Shown: positions 35,270 to 44,035 of the stretch, piece by piece
How positions within the stretch are numbered: position 1 is the first letter of the stretch
Layout: every line of letters starts with the position of its first letter
Assembly: GCA_964639245.1 (NCBI GenBank)
Contig: CAZXCU010000009.1
Location: 62,001-126,000, forward strand
DNA from: SB15 sp964639245
GTDB taxonomy: Bacteria; Chloroflexota; Anaerolineae; Aggregatilineales; J027
Direction of reading: 5' to 3'
Length of the DNA: 64,000 nt
Program-made: the position numbers and the translations under genes
The notes under the pieces: generated by a model
What the model saw: only the letters and a program-made list of their open reading frames with translations
Told to the model about the DNA's origin: nothing
Databases searched by the model: none

Positions 35270-36583
35270 ATGAAAAAATTGGCTTATCTGGTGCTGCTGA
35301 TGAGTTGGCTTGTTCCCGGTGGGGTGTTTGCCCAACCGGAAGAAGCCCTGCCGATTACCCCCGGCGAAACCATCACGGGTGAAATCACCGACGCGGCAAC
35401 CCCCATTCGTTATACCTTTGAAGGCAAAGTCGGGGATATTCTGGAACTCAGCCTTACCTCCACCGATTTTGACCCCAAACTCAGCCTTGAAGATGGGGTA
35501 GGAGTCGAAGTGGTCATGAACGACGATTATCAAGGCGGCTTAAATGCCTTTATCAATTACACCCTCAGCTACGATGACACCTATACGATTGTCGTGAGCA
35601 GTGTGGATGGCACAGGCACATATGAACTGAGTTTCAAAAATGCCAGCTTACAGCCGATTAGCTTCGGGGAAACGGTCGAAGGCACGCTGACACCGGAAAT
35701 CAGCCGTGCGACTTATGCCTTTGACGTGGAACAAGACCAAACCCTCATCATCAGTTTAGAGTCTTCCGACTTCAATCCCTATCTTGAACTGTCAGAAGCA
35801 GGACAGGGCTATCCTTTTAGCAGTGATGATGATTCGGGGATTGGCAACAATGCCTTCATTGGCCCGATGACGATTATTTACGATACAACGCTGATTATCA
35901 CCGTCACCACCTATGAGACTATCCAAGAACCCGCCGATTTTACCCTGACTCTCGATACCCCTACACTCGAAGCGATTGCCTATGGCGACACGGTAGGCGG
36001 GTCAATGACCGATGCCACACCGATGGCATTTTATCGGTTTAAAGGTACAACGGGCGATAAAATCAGCGCGAGGGTCGAAAGTGAGGCCGATTTAACCCTG
36101 ACTCTGCGTGATCCTTCCGGTTATGAAATTGCCTACAGTGATGATGATGGCTCGGGTAAAAATCCTGAACTCAGCGACTACACCCTCAACTCCGATGGCA
36201 ATTACACCCTGATTGTGCGCGGCTTTTCTACGGCAGATATGGGCGATTTTGAACTTTCCCTCACCATGACCCCACCGCTTTCACTGGATGAAGGTTCACA
36301 AACCGTCATCCTCAGTGAAAAACAATCAACGGATTACATGACTTTTAGCGGCGAAGCCAACACTGTCGTCACGCTCAATTTACAACTTGCGGGCGCAACC
36401 ACCAGCACCTATCTGAATGTCTACCAAAACGGCACCTCGCTGGCCTATGCGGATTCTTATTTGTACGAAGATTTGTCCGACTTTGAACTGGAAGTACAAA
36501 TTCCAGAAAATGGCCTTGTGCTGGTGTCTTTTACCGACTACAGCTACAACCTTGTGACCGTGCAAGCCAGTCTGCAACCCTAA
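35270..36583 (+). CDS. Secreted multi-PPC-domain protein
   Basis: 437 aa from ATG 35270 (SD GGGA). A signal peptide (KKLAYLVLLMSWLVPGGVFA) is followed by about four repeats of the type YGDTVGGSMTDATPMAFYRF with acidic loops such as YSDDDGSGKNPELSDYTL. These match pre-peptidase C-terminal beta-sandwich domains, here without any peptidase. Paralogous to 34107-35138, and 22 bp ahead of the haloperoxidase-like gene, so likely co-transcribed with it. Confidence 0.87.
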   Translation: MKKLAYLVLLMSWLVPGGVFAQPEEALPITPGETITGEITDAATPIRYTFEGKVGDILELSLTSTDFDPKLSLEDGVGVEVVMNDDYQGGLNAFINYTLSYDDTYTIVVSSVDGTGTYELSFKNASLQPISFGETVEGTLTPEISRATYAFDVEQDQTLIISLESSDFNPYLELSEAGQGYPFSSDDDSGIGNNAFIGPMTIIYDTTLIITVTTYETIQEPADFTLTLDTPTLEAIAYGDTVGGSMTDATPMAFYRFKGTTGDKISARVESEADLTLTLRDPSGYEIAYSDDDGSGKNPELSDYTLNSDGNYTLIVRGFSTADMGDFELSLTMTPPLSLDEGSQTVILSEKQSTDYMTFSGEANTVVTLNLQLAGATTSTYLNVYQNGTSLAYADSYLYEDLSDFELEVQIPENGLVLVSFTDYSYNLVTVQASLQP

Positions 36584-36605
36584 TTTTAGAGAGGAAAAAT
36601 AACCG

Positions 36606-37964
36606 ATGTCCAAGCAAGCTTTTGTTCTCTGCAATGTGTTCCTTGCGCTGGCACTCCTGATGGGGTTGACCAGTCCACTCGCTAGCCGTACCGTTCAAGG
36701 GCAGGAAAACCCCTCCGTTTTGACCGAAGAACATGCGCCGGATGTAGCGGTTGACTGGATGATGCGGACGTATGAAACGGTGCGAAATGAAAAAATTGGC
36801 CCCACACAGGGCGCACGGGTGTACGGCTATATGGGAATTGCCCTGTGGGAAGCTGTCGTACCGGGGATGCCGAGCAATTTTTCGGTGGGGGGACAATTAC
36901 AGGGACTACCCGTGCTGCCTTTCCACGATACCGCGCTGGAATATGATTGGCCTACGGTTGCCAATGCGTCCATGTCAACCGTTTTAACGGGTTTGTTCCC
37001 CGACCCGCTCGATGCCACCACCCAACCGAATATCGACTCCCTCCGCGCTCAATGGCTGGAACAACGTACTGAAGCCACCAGCGCCGAAGTTGTGGAACGT
37101 TCCACCGCCTATGGGGATGAAATTGGTGGGATTTTGCTCGAGTGGATTTCTACCGATAATTACGGCCCAACCCGCAAAATGGAATACATCATGCCCGAAG
37201 GCGAAGCGTGGATGTGGGTGCCAACCCAACAACTCATGATTCCTTACGAACCCTTCTGGGGGCAGATTCGCCCGCTTGGGATGGAATATGCGGAAGTTTG
37301 CCAACTGGATATGGATGTGCCTTACAGCACCGACCCCAATTCCACTTTTTATAAACAAGCACAGGAAGTCCTTCGCATCAGCGACACCTTGACCGAAGAA
37401 CAGCGTAACACCGCTTTGTTCTGGGTCGATACGCCGATTGTGACCGGGACACCCGGCGGACATTGGGTGATGATTGAAATTCAACTGGTCGAGCAGCTTG
37501 ATTTACCCCTCAGTCGCACGGCTGAAATGTTCATGCTGACCAATGCCGCGTTGATGGATGCGTTCATTTCCGCATGGTCAACCAAATATGTGTACAATTT
37601 GCTGCGCCCTGTCACTTACATTCAAGCCAATTTGCGCCGCAACTGGGAACCTTTCATTCAAACCCCACCCTTCCCCGAATACCCCTCCGGTCATTCAGTG
37701 GTGTCCGGGGCGGCGGCAGAAGTCCTCACCACCATGTTTGGCGCACAGGCCTTCACAGACCGCACCCCGATTATTAACGGGCATGAAAATATGCAGCGTT
37801 CGTTCCTCTCCTTTGAACAAGCCGCGCAGGAAGCCGCCATCTCCCGTCTCTATGGCGGAATTCACTACCGTTCCGCGATTGAAAACGGCTTGCGACAGGG
37901 GCAGTGTGTGGGTCAGCAGGTGCTGAATCGCATCCGCTTGCGCTCGGTGCCACAGGGCGAATAA
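36606..37964 (+). CDS. Vanadium-dependent haloperoxidase/PAP2-superfamily secreted protein
   Basis: 452 aa with an N-terminal signal sequence (ALALLMGLTSPLASRTVQG). The PAP2/VHPO core is near the C-terminus: LRPVTYIQANLRRNWEPF, then PEYPSGHSVVSGAAAEVLTT with the acid-base His, then GGIHYRSAIENGLRQGQCVG with the His that would ligate vanadate. This matches the VHPO-like phosphoesterases common in Chloroflexota. Whether it oxidises halides or hydrolyses a phosphoester cannot be told. It follows a secreted PPC protein by 22 bp. Confidence 0.88.
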   Translation: MSKQAFVLCNVFLALALLMGLTSPLASRTVQGQENPSVLTEEHAPDVAVDWMMRTYETVRNEKIGPTQGARVYGYMGIALWEAVVPGMPSNFSVGGQLQGLPVLPFHDTALEYDWPTVANASMSTVLTGLFPDPLDATTQPNIDSLRAQWLEQRTEATSAEVVERSTAYGDEIGGILLEWISTDNYGPTRKMEYIMPEGEAWMWVPTQQLMIPYEPFWGQIRPLGMEYAEVCQLDMDVPYSTDPNSTFYKQAQEVLRISDTLTEEQRNTALFWVDTPIVTGTPGGHWVMIEIQLVEQLDLPLSRTAEMFMLTNAALMDAFISAWSTKYVYNLLRPVTYIQANLRRNWEPFIQTPPFPEYPSGHSVVSGAAAEVLTTMFGAQAFTDRTPIINGHENMQRSFLSFEQAAQEAAISRLYGGIHYRSAIENGLRQGQCVGQQVLNRIRLRSVPQGE

Positions 37965-37971
37965 ATCTCAT

Positions 37972-37997
37972 ACGGGGCGTGTGTCCATACGCCCCAT
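37972..37997 (+). terminator. Terminator after haloperoxidase-like gene
   Basis: GGGGCGT / ACGCCCC stem followed by ATTTTTA, 8 bp after the stop. It separates this operon from the first xisH. Confidence 0.8.
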
Positions 37998-38032
37998 TTT
38001 TACCCGGAAAAATCTACCATGAAGTTGGAAAA

Positions 38033-38452
38033 ATGGCTGCAATAGACGAATGTGAACCCGCTATTATTGAGGCATTTAAAAAAGAAGATTGGGAAATAGA
38101 CCAAAAACCTTATTTCATCCGTGTTCATGGACGAGGTTCCTTATTGGCAGATCTAAAACTAAAACGGCTACAAGAGGGAACGATTGAAAATATCATTGTG
38201 GTCGAAGTGAAATGTTTTCAAAACCCTAAAAATGACGTGCAGGATTTTTATATTGCACAAGGACAATATAACTATTACAGCGTCCTTTTGAAAGGCAAAC
38301 AAATTCCTTTTCCTCTCTATCTTGCCATTCCTCATATCGCCTTTGAACGTTTAAAAATGTATGAAGGTGTGATGGATGCCATTCGGAATATTGGTATAAA
38401 ATTGGTGGTAGTGGATGTAGCGGCAGAGGAGATTGTGGAATGGATAACCTAA
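38033..38452 (+). CDS. XisH-family protein, locus 1
   Basis: 139 aa from ATG 38033. It matches XisH (PF08814): an N-terminal AAIDECEPAIIEAFKKEDWE, then ADLKLKR, IVVEVKCFQNPKNDVQDFY and IAQGQYNYYSVLLKG. The Asp followed by ExK and GQY agrees with a PD-(D/E)xK nuclease site. The C-terminus KLVVVDVAAEEIVEW overlaps xisI by 13 bp, and the EEIVEW codons contain its SD. XisH was named for a role in fdxN-element excision in Anabaena; no such element is evident here. First of four loci in the window. Confidence 0.9.
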   Translation: MAAIDECEPAIIEAFKKEDWEIDQKPYFIRVHGRGSLLADLKLKRLQEGTIENIIVVEVKCFQNPKNDVQDFYIAQGQYNYYSVLLKGKQIPFPLYLAIPHIAFERLKMYEGVMDAIRNIGIKLVVVDVAAEEIVEWIT

Positions 38453-38751
38453 TACAGACAGTCAAACGAACGGTTTTTGATTATGCAGGTGGGGGAGATA
38501 ATCTTAAAGTTTTTCCACTTGCTAATGAAGAAAAACAAGTCTACACCGTCATCATTGTAGACACCCCCATTCACCAATATCCGGCAGCCATTGTCGTGAG
38601 TGCGCGGGTGGTCAACGAAACCGTCGTCATTGACGAAGACACCACCGACAAACCCCTCGTCGATGCGCTCGTTCAGAATGGCATCCCGCGTGACAAAATT
38701 ATTCTGGCCTACGCGGGTGAACCTATCACCGTTGAAATGGGAACCTCCTAA
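38440..38751 (+). CDS. XisI-family protein, locus 1
   Basis: 103 aa, matching XisI (PF08869). MDNLIQTVKRTVFDYAGGGD, VYTVIIVDTPI, ARVVNETVVIDEDTTDKPLV and QNGIPRDKIILAYAGE are near-identical in pattern to the other three XisI copies here. SD GAGGAGATTGT is inside xisH. It is presumed to form a complex with its XisH. The biochemical role is not established. Confidence 0.92.
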   Translation: MDNLIQTVKRTVFDYAGGGDNLKVFPLANEEKQVYTVIIVDTPIHQYPAAIVVSARVVNETVVIDEDTTDKPLVDALVQNGIPRDKIILAYAGEPITVEMGTS

Positions 38752-38832
38752 ACGGCCTGAATTTTACGTGAAATTTTTAACCATAAATCCCTCCATGTGG
38801 CATAATAATCAAAAACAGAGGGAAATATTATT

Positions 38833-39897
38833 ATGCCATCCTACGACCTGCCCACCCTTGCAAAACGTATCCGTGCTTTGGTGGATGAGCGCAAACACAA
38901 TGAATACACCCTTATGGGCGAAGTACGCCATCTTGAAAAATTTGAGTCTGGCTACCGTTTTGAACTTTGCCAAGACACCTACGCGCTGGGCTGTTTTGTT
39001 GCGAACAAACTTCGTTTCACCCCGGCGGAGAAGATGCGCTTGGCGGTCAAAGGGCATGTACAATTATGGGAAAAAGACACCCGCCTTCAAATTCGTGCCA
39101 GCGAAGTAAGCCCCACCGACCAACCCGCCAACATCCAAGAATCTGCCCAACAACTGACCAGAGCCTTTGAAAAACGTTTTGCCGAAGAAATTTTTACCGT
39201 CAATGGCGTGGTGAAATATCGCAAAAATCATTATGGGATTCACTATTTTGATTTGATCGACGCAGCCAGTTTGATTAACTGCGAAGTGCCAAAATCACTC
39301 CAAGTGGGTAAATTGGAAACCGGTAAAACAATTGATGTCACTGGCAAATTGAGTCTCTGGAAACAAACGGGCAAGCTCCAACTCATCGTCTCCCAGATCG
39401 ATACCTTCCCCGATATTCCTGATGCCTTTCGCCCGCATATCAAAAAATTAACCGCAAAAGGCTTATGGCCTAAAGCGGAACGGGAGATTCCGGCTTCGGT
39501 GAGTAAAATCGGGTTGATTACGGGCAAAGACACCCTCGCCCATGATGATATTAGGAAAATTTTTGAACGGGAAGGCAGCCAAGTGACCATTTTGCACCAG
39601 CAGGCACGGGTACAGGGAGCCAATGCACCTGTTGAAATTATCCGCGCTTTGAACACCTTGAGCCATGCTCAAAATGTCGATGTCATCGTGATTACACGCG
39701 GTGGGGGCAGCGAACAGGATTTAGAAGCCTTTAACGACCCCGAAATTGCCGAAACCATCTGCCAATCACGCATTCCGGTGATTACCGCCATTGGTCACGC
39801 GGCAAATACCTCTTTAGCCGATGTGGTTGCCGATTTTCAAGCCTTCAGTCCATCCGATGCCGCCCATATATTGCTGAAAAAATCCGCGCCAGTATAG
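38833..39897 (+). CDS. Compact exonuclease VII large-subunit-like protein with two OB-folds
   Basis: 354 aa. OB-fold 1 (about 20-90, LMGEVRHLEKFESGYRFEL) and OB-fold 2 (about 115-190, FTVNGVVKYRKNHYGIHYFD) precede an XseA core: LTAKGLWPKAEREIP, KIGLITGKDTLAHDDIRKIF, VIVITRGGGSEQDLEAFND and PVITAIGHAANTSLADVVAD. The final residue set of the GHE-x-D motif is altered (GHAANT instead of GHETDF). There is no coiled coil or XseB-binding tail. It lies between two XisH-XisI loci on the same strand, which may indicate functional linkage (inference). Confidence 0.85.
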   Translation: MPSYDLPTLAKRIRALVDERKHNEYTLMGEVRHLEKFESGYRFELCQDTYALGCFVANKLRFTPAEKMRLAVKGHVQLWEKDTRLQIRASEVSPTDQPANIQESAQQLTRAFEKRFAEEIFTVNGVVKYRKNHYGIHYFDLIDAASLINCEVPKSLQVGKLETGKTIDVTGKLSLWKQTGKLQLIVSQIDTFPDIPDAFRPHIKKLTAKGLWPKAEREIPASVSKIGLITGKDTLAHDDIRKIFEREGSQVTILHQQARVQGANAPVEIIRALNTLSHAQNVDVIVITRGGGSEQDLEAFNDPEIAETICQSRIPVITAIGHAANTSLADVVADFQAFSPSDAAHILLKKSAPV

Positions 39898-39907
39898 AAA
39901 ATTTCAT

Positions 39908-39929
39908 GGCGAGAATAGCAATTCTCGCC
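39908..39929 (+). terminator. Hairpin between the ExoVII-like gene and xisH locus 2
   Basis: Perfect GGCGAGAAT-AGCA-ATTCTCGCC palindrome, 11 bp after the stop. There is no T-tract, so it may be an attenuating or mRNA-processing hairpin rather than a terminator. Confidence 0.55.
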
Positions 39930-39946
39930 TCAGTAAGGAAACTTAT

Positions 39947-40510
39947 ATGCCTGCAATTGATAGTTGCCAGCCAAATGTTATCAAGGCATTTGAAAAGGAA
40001 GGTTGGCAGGTGATAGAACAACCCTTGATGCTCCGTCTTATGAAACGGAACATTTATATTGATATAAAATTTAGACGTTTAAAAGGAGGTATTGTTGAAG
40101 AAATTGTGATAGCAGAAGTAAAGTGTTTTTCAAATCCTAAATTTGATTTAGAAGAATTTTATAGCGCTATTGGACAATACCAACTATATCGTAAAGCCCT
40201 ACACATCTATAATGATTTCTCTGATATTTATTTGGTTATTCCCCAAACAGCGTACCAGCGTTTACAGCTTGAATCTGCCCTTATCGCTATTTTTGAAGAA
40301 ACTGATGGACAAAGCAATTAGACTTTAAATGAATCCAACTTTTGCGGACGGGATATATCCCGTCCCTACCGGTGTATTTCTCGTAGGGACAGCATACATG
40401 CTGTCCGCAATCATTTGGTTTTTAATTGATTTGTCCATGATGTAAAATTGATTTTAGTGGATGTTGAGCAAGAGGTAATTTTGCAATGGATAATCTGGCA
40501 GCCATCGTAA
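39947..40510 (+). pseudogene. XisH-family gene, locus 2, broken by a 130-bp repeat
   Basis: The intact 5' part encodes PAIDSCQPNVIKAFEKEGWQ, IDIKFRRLKG, IVIAEVKCFSNPKFDLEEFY and SAIGQYQLYRKAL, i.e. the whole predicted nuclease core. At codon 120 a 135-bp insertion (repeat plus duplicated TGATG) brings a stop codon. The C-terminal strand resumes in the same frame at 40439 (DVKLILVDVEQEVILQW). Removing the insertion restores a sequence that aligns without gap to the other XisH proteins. A truncated product of about 124 aa could still be made. Confidence 0.85.
40307..40436 (-). repeat. 130-bp BIME-like element, copy 2, inside xisH
   Basis: Inverted copy of 18376-18505 with the same GGACAA...TTGTCC ends and two GTAG-headed palindromes. 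The direct repeat TGATG (40303-40307 and 40438-40442) brackets the insertion. Confidence 0.85.
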
Positions 40511-40794
40511 AAAAAACAGTCTTTGGGTATGCAAGCGGCGGGGTGAATTTACGCACGTTTCCGCTAGCCAATGAAGAACAACAAGTGTATGCCGTAAACG
40601 TGATTGATACCCCAGTCCGTGAACAATCGGCGGGTGTGGTAGTGATTGCCCGTGTCGAAGGCGATACCGTCATTATTGAAGAAGACACCACCGACAGACC
40701 TCTCTTTAAAGCGCTAGTGCAAAACGGCATCCCCCGCGAAAAGATTATTCTTGCTTATGCGGGGGAGTCTCGCTCGCAAACAGAAGAAAATTAA
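40486..40794 (+). CDS. XisI-family protein, locus 2
   Basis: 102 aa, intact: MDNLAAIVKKTVFGYASGGV, AVNVIDTPVREQSAGVVVIA, VIIEEDTTDRPLFKALVQNG and IPREKIILAYAGE. Its SD (AGAGGT) lies in the surviving 3' fragment of the disrupted xisH. Persistence of an open xisI behind a broken xisH suggests either recent insertion or an independent role for XisI. Confidence 0.9.
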   Translation: MDNLAAIVKKTVFGYASGGVNLRTFPLANEEQQVYAVNVIDTPVREQSAGVVVIARVEGDTVIIEEDTTDRPLFKALVQNGIPREKIILAYAGESRSQTEEN

Positions 40795-41871
40795 CTACCC
40801 CTCCAGCGCCATCTCCGCCCGCACCGGAAAATGGTCGGATGAGCCGTCTTCGGCCCACACTTCGACCTTCATCGGGGTAAACTGCTCACTGTACCAGAGG
40901 TAATCAATCCGAATCGTCGGGAAGCTGAACAAATCGGTTGCGCCACGATGGGTATGCCCGAAGCCCTGCCCCTGTTTTTTAAAGGCATCATCCAGAGTCT
41001 CATCCAGCAAGGCATATTGACGGGTGCGCGGGGTGGTGTTGCAATCGCACAACAGCAGCACAGGCAGCGTTTCTTGCTGAATCATCGCCAGCACGCCCTC
41101 AATGCCTGCGTCCAGTTCGGAATCGTTAAAGGTTGCATTGGCAAAATCAATTTTAGCGTTGGGTGCGTGCAAGTTATACACCACCACCTGCCGCCCGTTG
41201 ATGTCCAGCACCGCCCGCATAAATGCGCCGGGATACACACGGCTTTCCACAATCGGAAAACGGCTGGCAATGCCGAGCAGTTCCACGCCCTGCACCGCCG
41301 TTTGAATATGGGGATACTGGTCGGCAAGCTGCGTTTGAATATTCTGCTGCAATTCCGGCGACATTTCCTGCACCGCCAGAATATCCACATTCATCTCGCG
41401 CACCACACGGAAAATTTCCTCATGGTCGCCATTTTCATCCCAGACATTATACGTCGCGGCTGAAAAAGGGGTTCCCACAACCGTAGGTTCGGATTTCGGC
41501 AAAAAGTTTGGCGCAAACCACCACCCGAACACGATCACGCCCGGCAGCAGCCACGCCCAAACCACTTTGGGAGTCCACAACACCACCGCCAGCACAAACG
41601 CAATCACGCCAGAAAGTGTAATCCACACCGCAAAATGGTTCGCCTGCGCGGTGACAAAGACACAATCCCAGCAGGCAAAATGGGTCACCAGATAAAAATT
41701 AATCAGCAGGCCATAGGCAAACAAAATCAGACCAGCGATCTGGCGAAAAGCCTTGAGCAATTTGAACCCGCCGCTTTTGTCCTCCACAGGGGGCGGAGGC
41801 GGCGCAGCAGGACGCGGTTTTTCCGTCACATAATACGAAGAACTGGTTACTTTGGGTTGTGAGTCACTCAA
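40795..41871 (-). CDS. Membrane-anchored endonuclease/exonuclease/phosphatase-family protein
   Basis: 358 aa. A Pro-rich cytoplasmic start (RPAAPPPPPVEDKS) is followed by three membrane helices (about 42-130), then an EEP domain: FSAATYNVWDENGDH, VDILAVQEMSPE, YNLHAPNAKIDFAN, PVLLLCDCNTTPRTRQY, IDYLWYS and a terminal SSDHFPVRAEMAL. Metal-site Asn, Glu, Asp/Asn and the Asp-His pair are all present. This resembles the YafD/membrane EEP group. It likely starts with TTG at 41871, with AAAGGTC as SD inside the ctaA 3' end. The substrate is unknown. Confidence 0.88.
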   Translation of the reverse strand: MSDSQPKVTSSSYYVTEKPRPAAPPPPPVEDKSGGFKLLKAFRQIAGLILFAYGLLINFYLVTHFACWDCVFVTAQANHFAVWITLSGVIAFVLAVVLWTPKVVWAWLLPGVIVFGWWFAPNFLPKSEPTVVGTPFSAATYNVWDENGDHEEIFRVVREMNVDILAVQEMSPELQQNIQTQLADQYPHIQTAVQGVELLGIASRFPIVESRVYPGAFMRAVLDINGRQVVVYNLHAPNAKIDFANATFNDSELDAGIEGVLAMIQQETLPVLLLCDCNTTPRTRQYALLDETLDDAFKKQGQGFGHTHRGATDLFSFPTIRIDYLWYSEQFTPMKVEVWAEDGSSDHFPVRAEMALEG

Positions 41872-41876
41872 AATGG

Positions 41877-42884
41877 CTAGACCTTTAATTCTTGTAGGGT
41901 GGCATAGCCTTGAACTGTATCCGAAACTGTTAGAATTGGCAAACGAGTCGCTAACAAATAGGTTAAGGTCACGCCCCCCACCAGCAAACTCGCGTTGACC
42001 ATGTGAATCACCTGCAAAGGCGGCGGCATGTCCACATAGGCCAACCCTATCCCCGCCGCCACCTGTACCAGCACCATCACCCCGATAATCTGGGTGATGT
42101 AGCGCAAATACGGATGGGCGGAGTCTTGCATTTTCTTATGGGCGTAATAGCCCAACCCAAAAACGCCGACCAGAATTGTCCACGAAAAAGAGCGATGCAC
42201 TTGATCAATCCAGTTAGCCTCATGAATCCACGCGCCCCGTTCCATCTGGGGATTGTCTTCCTCAATATTTTCCAACTGACCGCGTAAATCAGCCCCCATT
42301 GCCACTTGAATCAGAATCAAGGCCAGCACCACCAGCGCCCCGCGAGCCAACACTTTACGCTGCCGGGACAGTTCTGGTTGTTCCCCGGCGGGATAAAACG
42401 CGGCAACCGTGGCATACAAAAGCAAACTCACCTGCACCAACGCCAGCACCAGATGCGCCGAAATAATAATCGGTTCGAGCCGCGACTCGACCACCACGCT
42501 CCCCAACCAGCCGTTAAAGAGGACGGTCACAAACGCCGCAATCGTGGGATACAAAATGCGTTTGTTTTTTCGATGGTCTTTGAGCGCATAGGCCAGCGTC
42601 CCGATAATCAACAGCCCGATAACCGACCCCGAAAGGCGGTTGAGCCATTCTATCCATGCCAGACGCACATGAAAATTTTCGACATCAAAATCGGCGGGAA
42701 TATCGCGTTCGAGCAGTTCTTCGTAGGTGAAGGGCGGATACGGCTTGCCAAAACAGGTCGGCCAATCGGGGCAACCCAACCCCGCATCCGAAGCCCGTAC
42801 CAACCCACCAATCGTAATCAACATATAAGTCGCTACGGTGGTGAGTAGCGCCCATTTTTGAAATCCATTAATTTTTGCAAGCAT
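41877..42884 (-). CDS. ctaA: Heme A synthase (CtaA/COX15 family)
   Basis: 335 aa, eight predicted membrane helices. It hydroxylates the C8 methyl of heme O to make heme A for aa3-type cytochrome oxidase. Landmarks are ITIGGLVRASDAGLGCPDWP with the Cys pair (GCPDWPTC), His in EWLNRLSG context, IIISAHLVLALVQVS, and IDQVHRSFSWTILVG with a heme-ligand His. No ctaB or oxidase gene is adjacent. The EEP-phosphatase gene follows 5 bp downstream. Confidence 0.93.
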   Translation of the reverse strand: MLAKINGFQKWALLTTVATYMLITIGGLVRASDAGLGCPDWPTCFGKPYPPFTYEELLERDIPADFDVENFHVRLAWIEWLNRLSGSVIGLLIIGTLAYALKDHRKNKRILYPTIAAFVTVLFNGWLGSVVVESRLEPIIISAHLVLALVQVSLLLYATVAAFYPAGEQPELSRQRKVLARGALVVLALILIQVAMGADLRGQLENIEEDNPQMERGAWIHEANWIDQVHRSFSWTILVGVFGLGYYAHKKMQDSAHPYLRYITQIIGVMVLVQVAAGIGLAYVDMPPPLQVIHMVNASLLVGGVTLTYLLATRLPILTVSDTVQGYATLQELKV

Positions 42885-42995
42885 GGCTGCTCCGTGAAAT
42901 TTTGCACAGACGGCTAGGCAGATTTTAAGCCGCTGCCCCGCTTGATGGCAACGGTCTATGTTAAAATAGGAAATAACAATTCAGGAGCATATTAT

Positions 42996-43271
42996 ATGAC
43001 AGATATAACCCATCTCATCCACACCATCCAAAACTTGACCCCTGATGAACTGATACAGGTGCAAAACGCGGTTGAGGAACGTCGTCAATCAACACCCCGC
43101 GTCAATGACAATGATAAAAAAGCCATGATTGAATTTTTTAATGATTTTTTTGACCATTTTTGGGATGGGTTTTCTGAAGAAGAAGTAGAGGTGATTATTA
43201 AAGATATGAATTCAGAGTATATTAAACCCATCGAAACAGAAATTTTGGAAAATAACGGGCGTGGTCAGTGA
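42996..43271 (+). CDS. Putative antitoxin of VapBC-type module
   Basis: 91 aa from ATG 42996 (SD AGGAG, 9-bp spacing). MTDITHLIHTIQNLTPDELI and a charged, acidic C-terminus are visible. No DNA-binding family was clearly recognised. Its stop overlaps the PIN toxin start by 4 bp (GTGA), the usual antitoxin-toxin arrangement, which is the main evidence for the role. Confidence 0.7.
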   Translation: MTDITHLIHTIQNLTPDELIQVQNAVEERRQSTPRVNDNDKKAMIEFFNDFFDHFWDGFSEEEVEVIIKDMNSEYIKPIETEILENNGRGQ

Positions 43272-43666
43272 TTTACTTACTGGACACGAATACCTTTTCA
43301 GACCGCACAAAAAATCGTCCGGCTGTCGTTATGAAGTTTAATCGCGCCCTGCAAAATAATCACACCATTGCCATTTGTCAGCCTGTTTATTATGAGGTGC
43401 TGAGAGGGCTTGTCAAAAGTAATGCGACTCGGCAAATAGCAGATTTAAACAATTTCATGCCCTATATCCAGAATTATTCCATTGAAGATAACGACTGGAC
43501 AATCGCGGCTCATTTTTGGGCATTAGTGAAAACCAATGGTCGCCATCTCTCAGATATGGATATTCTAATCGCAGTCGTAGCGCAGCGTGTCAATGCGATT
43601 CTGGTAAGCAGCGATGAAGATTTTGATGCCCTGCCCATTGCCCGTGAGAATTGGCGCAAACCCTAA
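43268..43666 (+). CDS. PIN-domain toxin, VapC-like
   Basis: 132 aa from GTG 43268. The PIN RNase fold shows the first Asp in YLLDTNTFSD, a Glu in YYEVLRGL, and the later Asp residues in HLSDMDILIAVVA and LVSSDEDFDAL. These are the metal-binding acids of VapC RNases, which cleave tRNA or rRNA when freed from antitoxin. It is translationally coupled to the gene upstream and directly followed by a secreted-protein gene (TAAATG junction). Confidence 0.9.
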   Translation: MIYLLDTNTFSDRTKNRPAVVMKFNRALQNNHTIAICQPVYYEVLRGLVKSNATRQIADLNNFMPYIQNYSIEDNDWTIAAHFWALVKTNGRHLSDMDILIAVVAQRVNAILVSSDEDFDALPIARENWRKP

Positions 43667-44032
43667 ATGTGGAAATTAGGGCTGCTGGCTTTTTTACTGT
43701 CGTTGTGCGGTCTATTGCAAAATCCACCCTCCCCGGCTGAGAAAATCACCTTTACCCGCCCGAATGCCTGCGTGAATGATGGCAGCGTCGAATTTTGTGT
43801 ACCTAAAAATAACCCTCAGCTGCTATCAGAAGTACAAAAAATCGCGCCGCAGGTAGCGTGTATGCCCTCCTCAGGACGCGCCCACTGCGACACCACCACC
43901 CAAACGCTGTGCCTCGTTCCAGTAGATGCGTTTTGCACGCAAGAGTCCATCTCGGACATGGGTTGGCAAATCCTTTTAGAATTAGCGGCTCTGCCAGAAA
44001 TTGATAAAATCGTCCCAACTTTTTATGAGTGA
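43667..44032 (+). CDS. Small secreted Cys-rich protein
   Basis: 121 aa with an N-terminal signal/anchor (MWKLGLLAFLLSLCGLLQNP). The mature part has seven Cys residues (ACVNDG, EFCVPK, VACMPSSGRAHCD, LCLVPVDAFC). No family was recognised. The ATG directly follows the vapC stop codon, and the next gene begins 3 bp after its own stop, so the four genes from 42996 read as one operon. Confidence 0.6.
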   Translation: MWKLGLLAFLLSLCGLLQNPPSPAEKITFTRPNACVNDGSVEFCVPKNNPQLLSEVQKIAPQVACMPSSGRAHCDTTTQTLCLVPVDAFCTQESISDMGWQILLELAALPEIDKIVPTFYE

Positions 44033-44035
44033 TAG

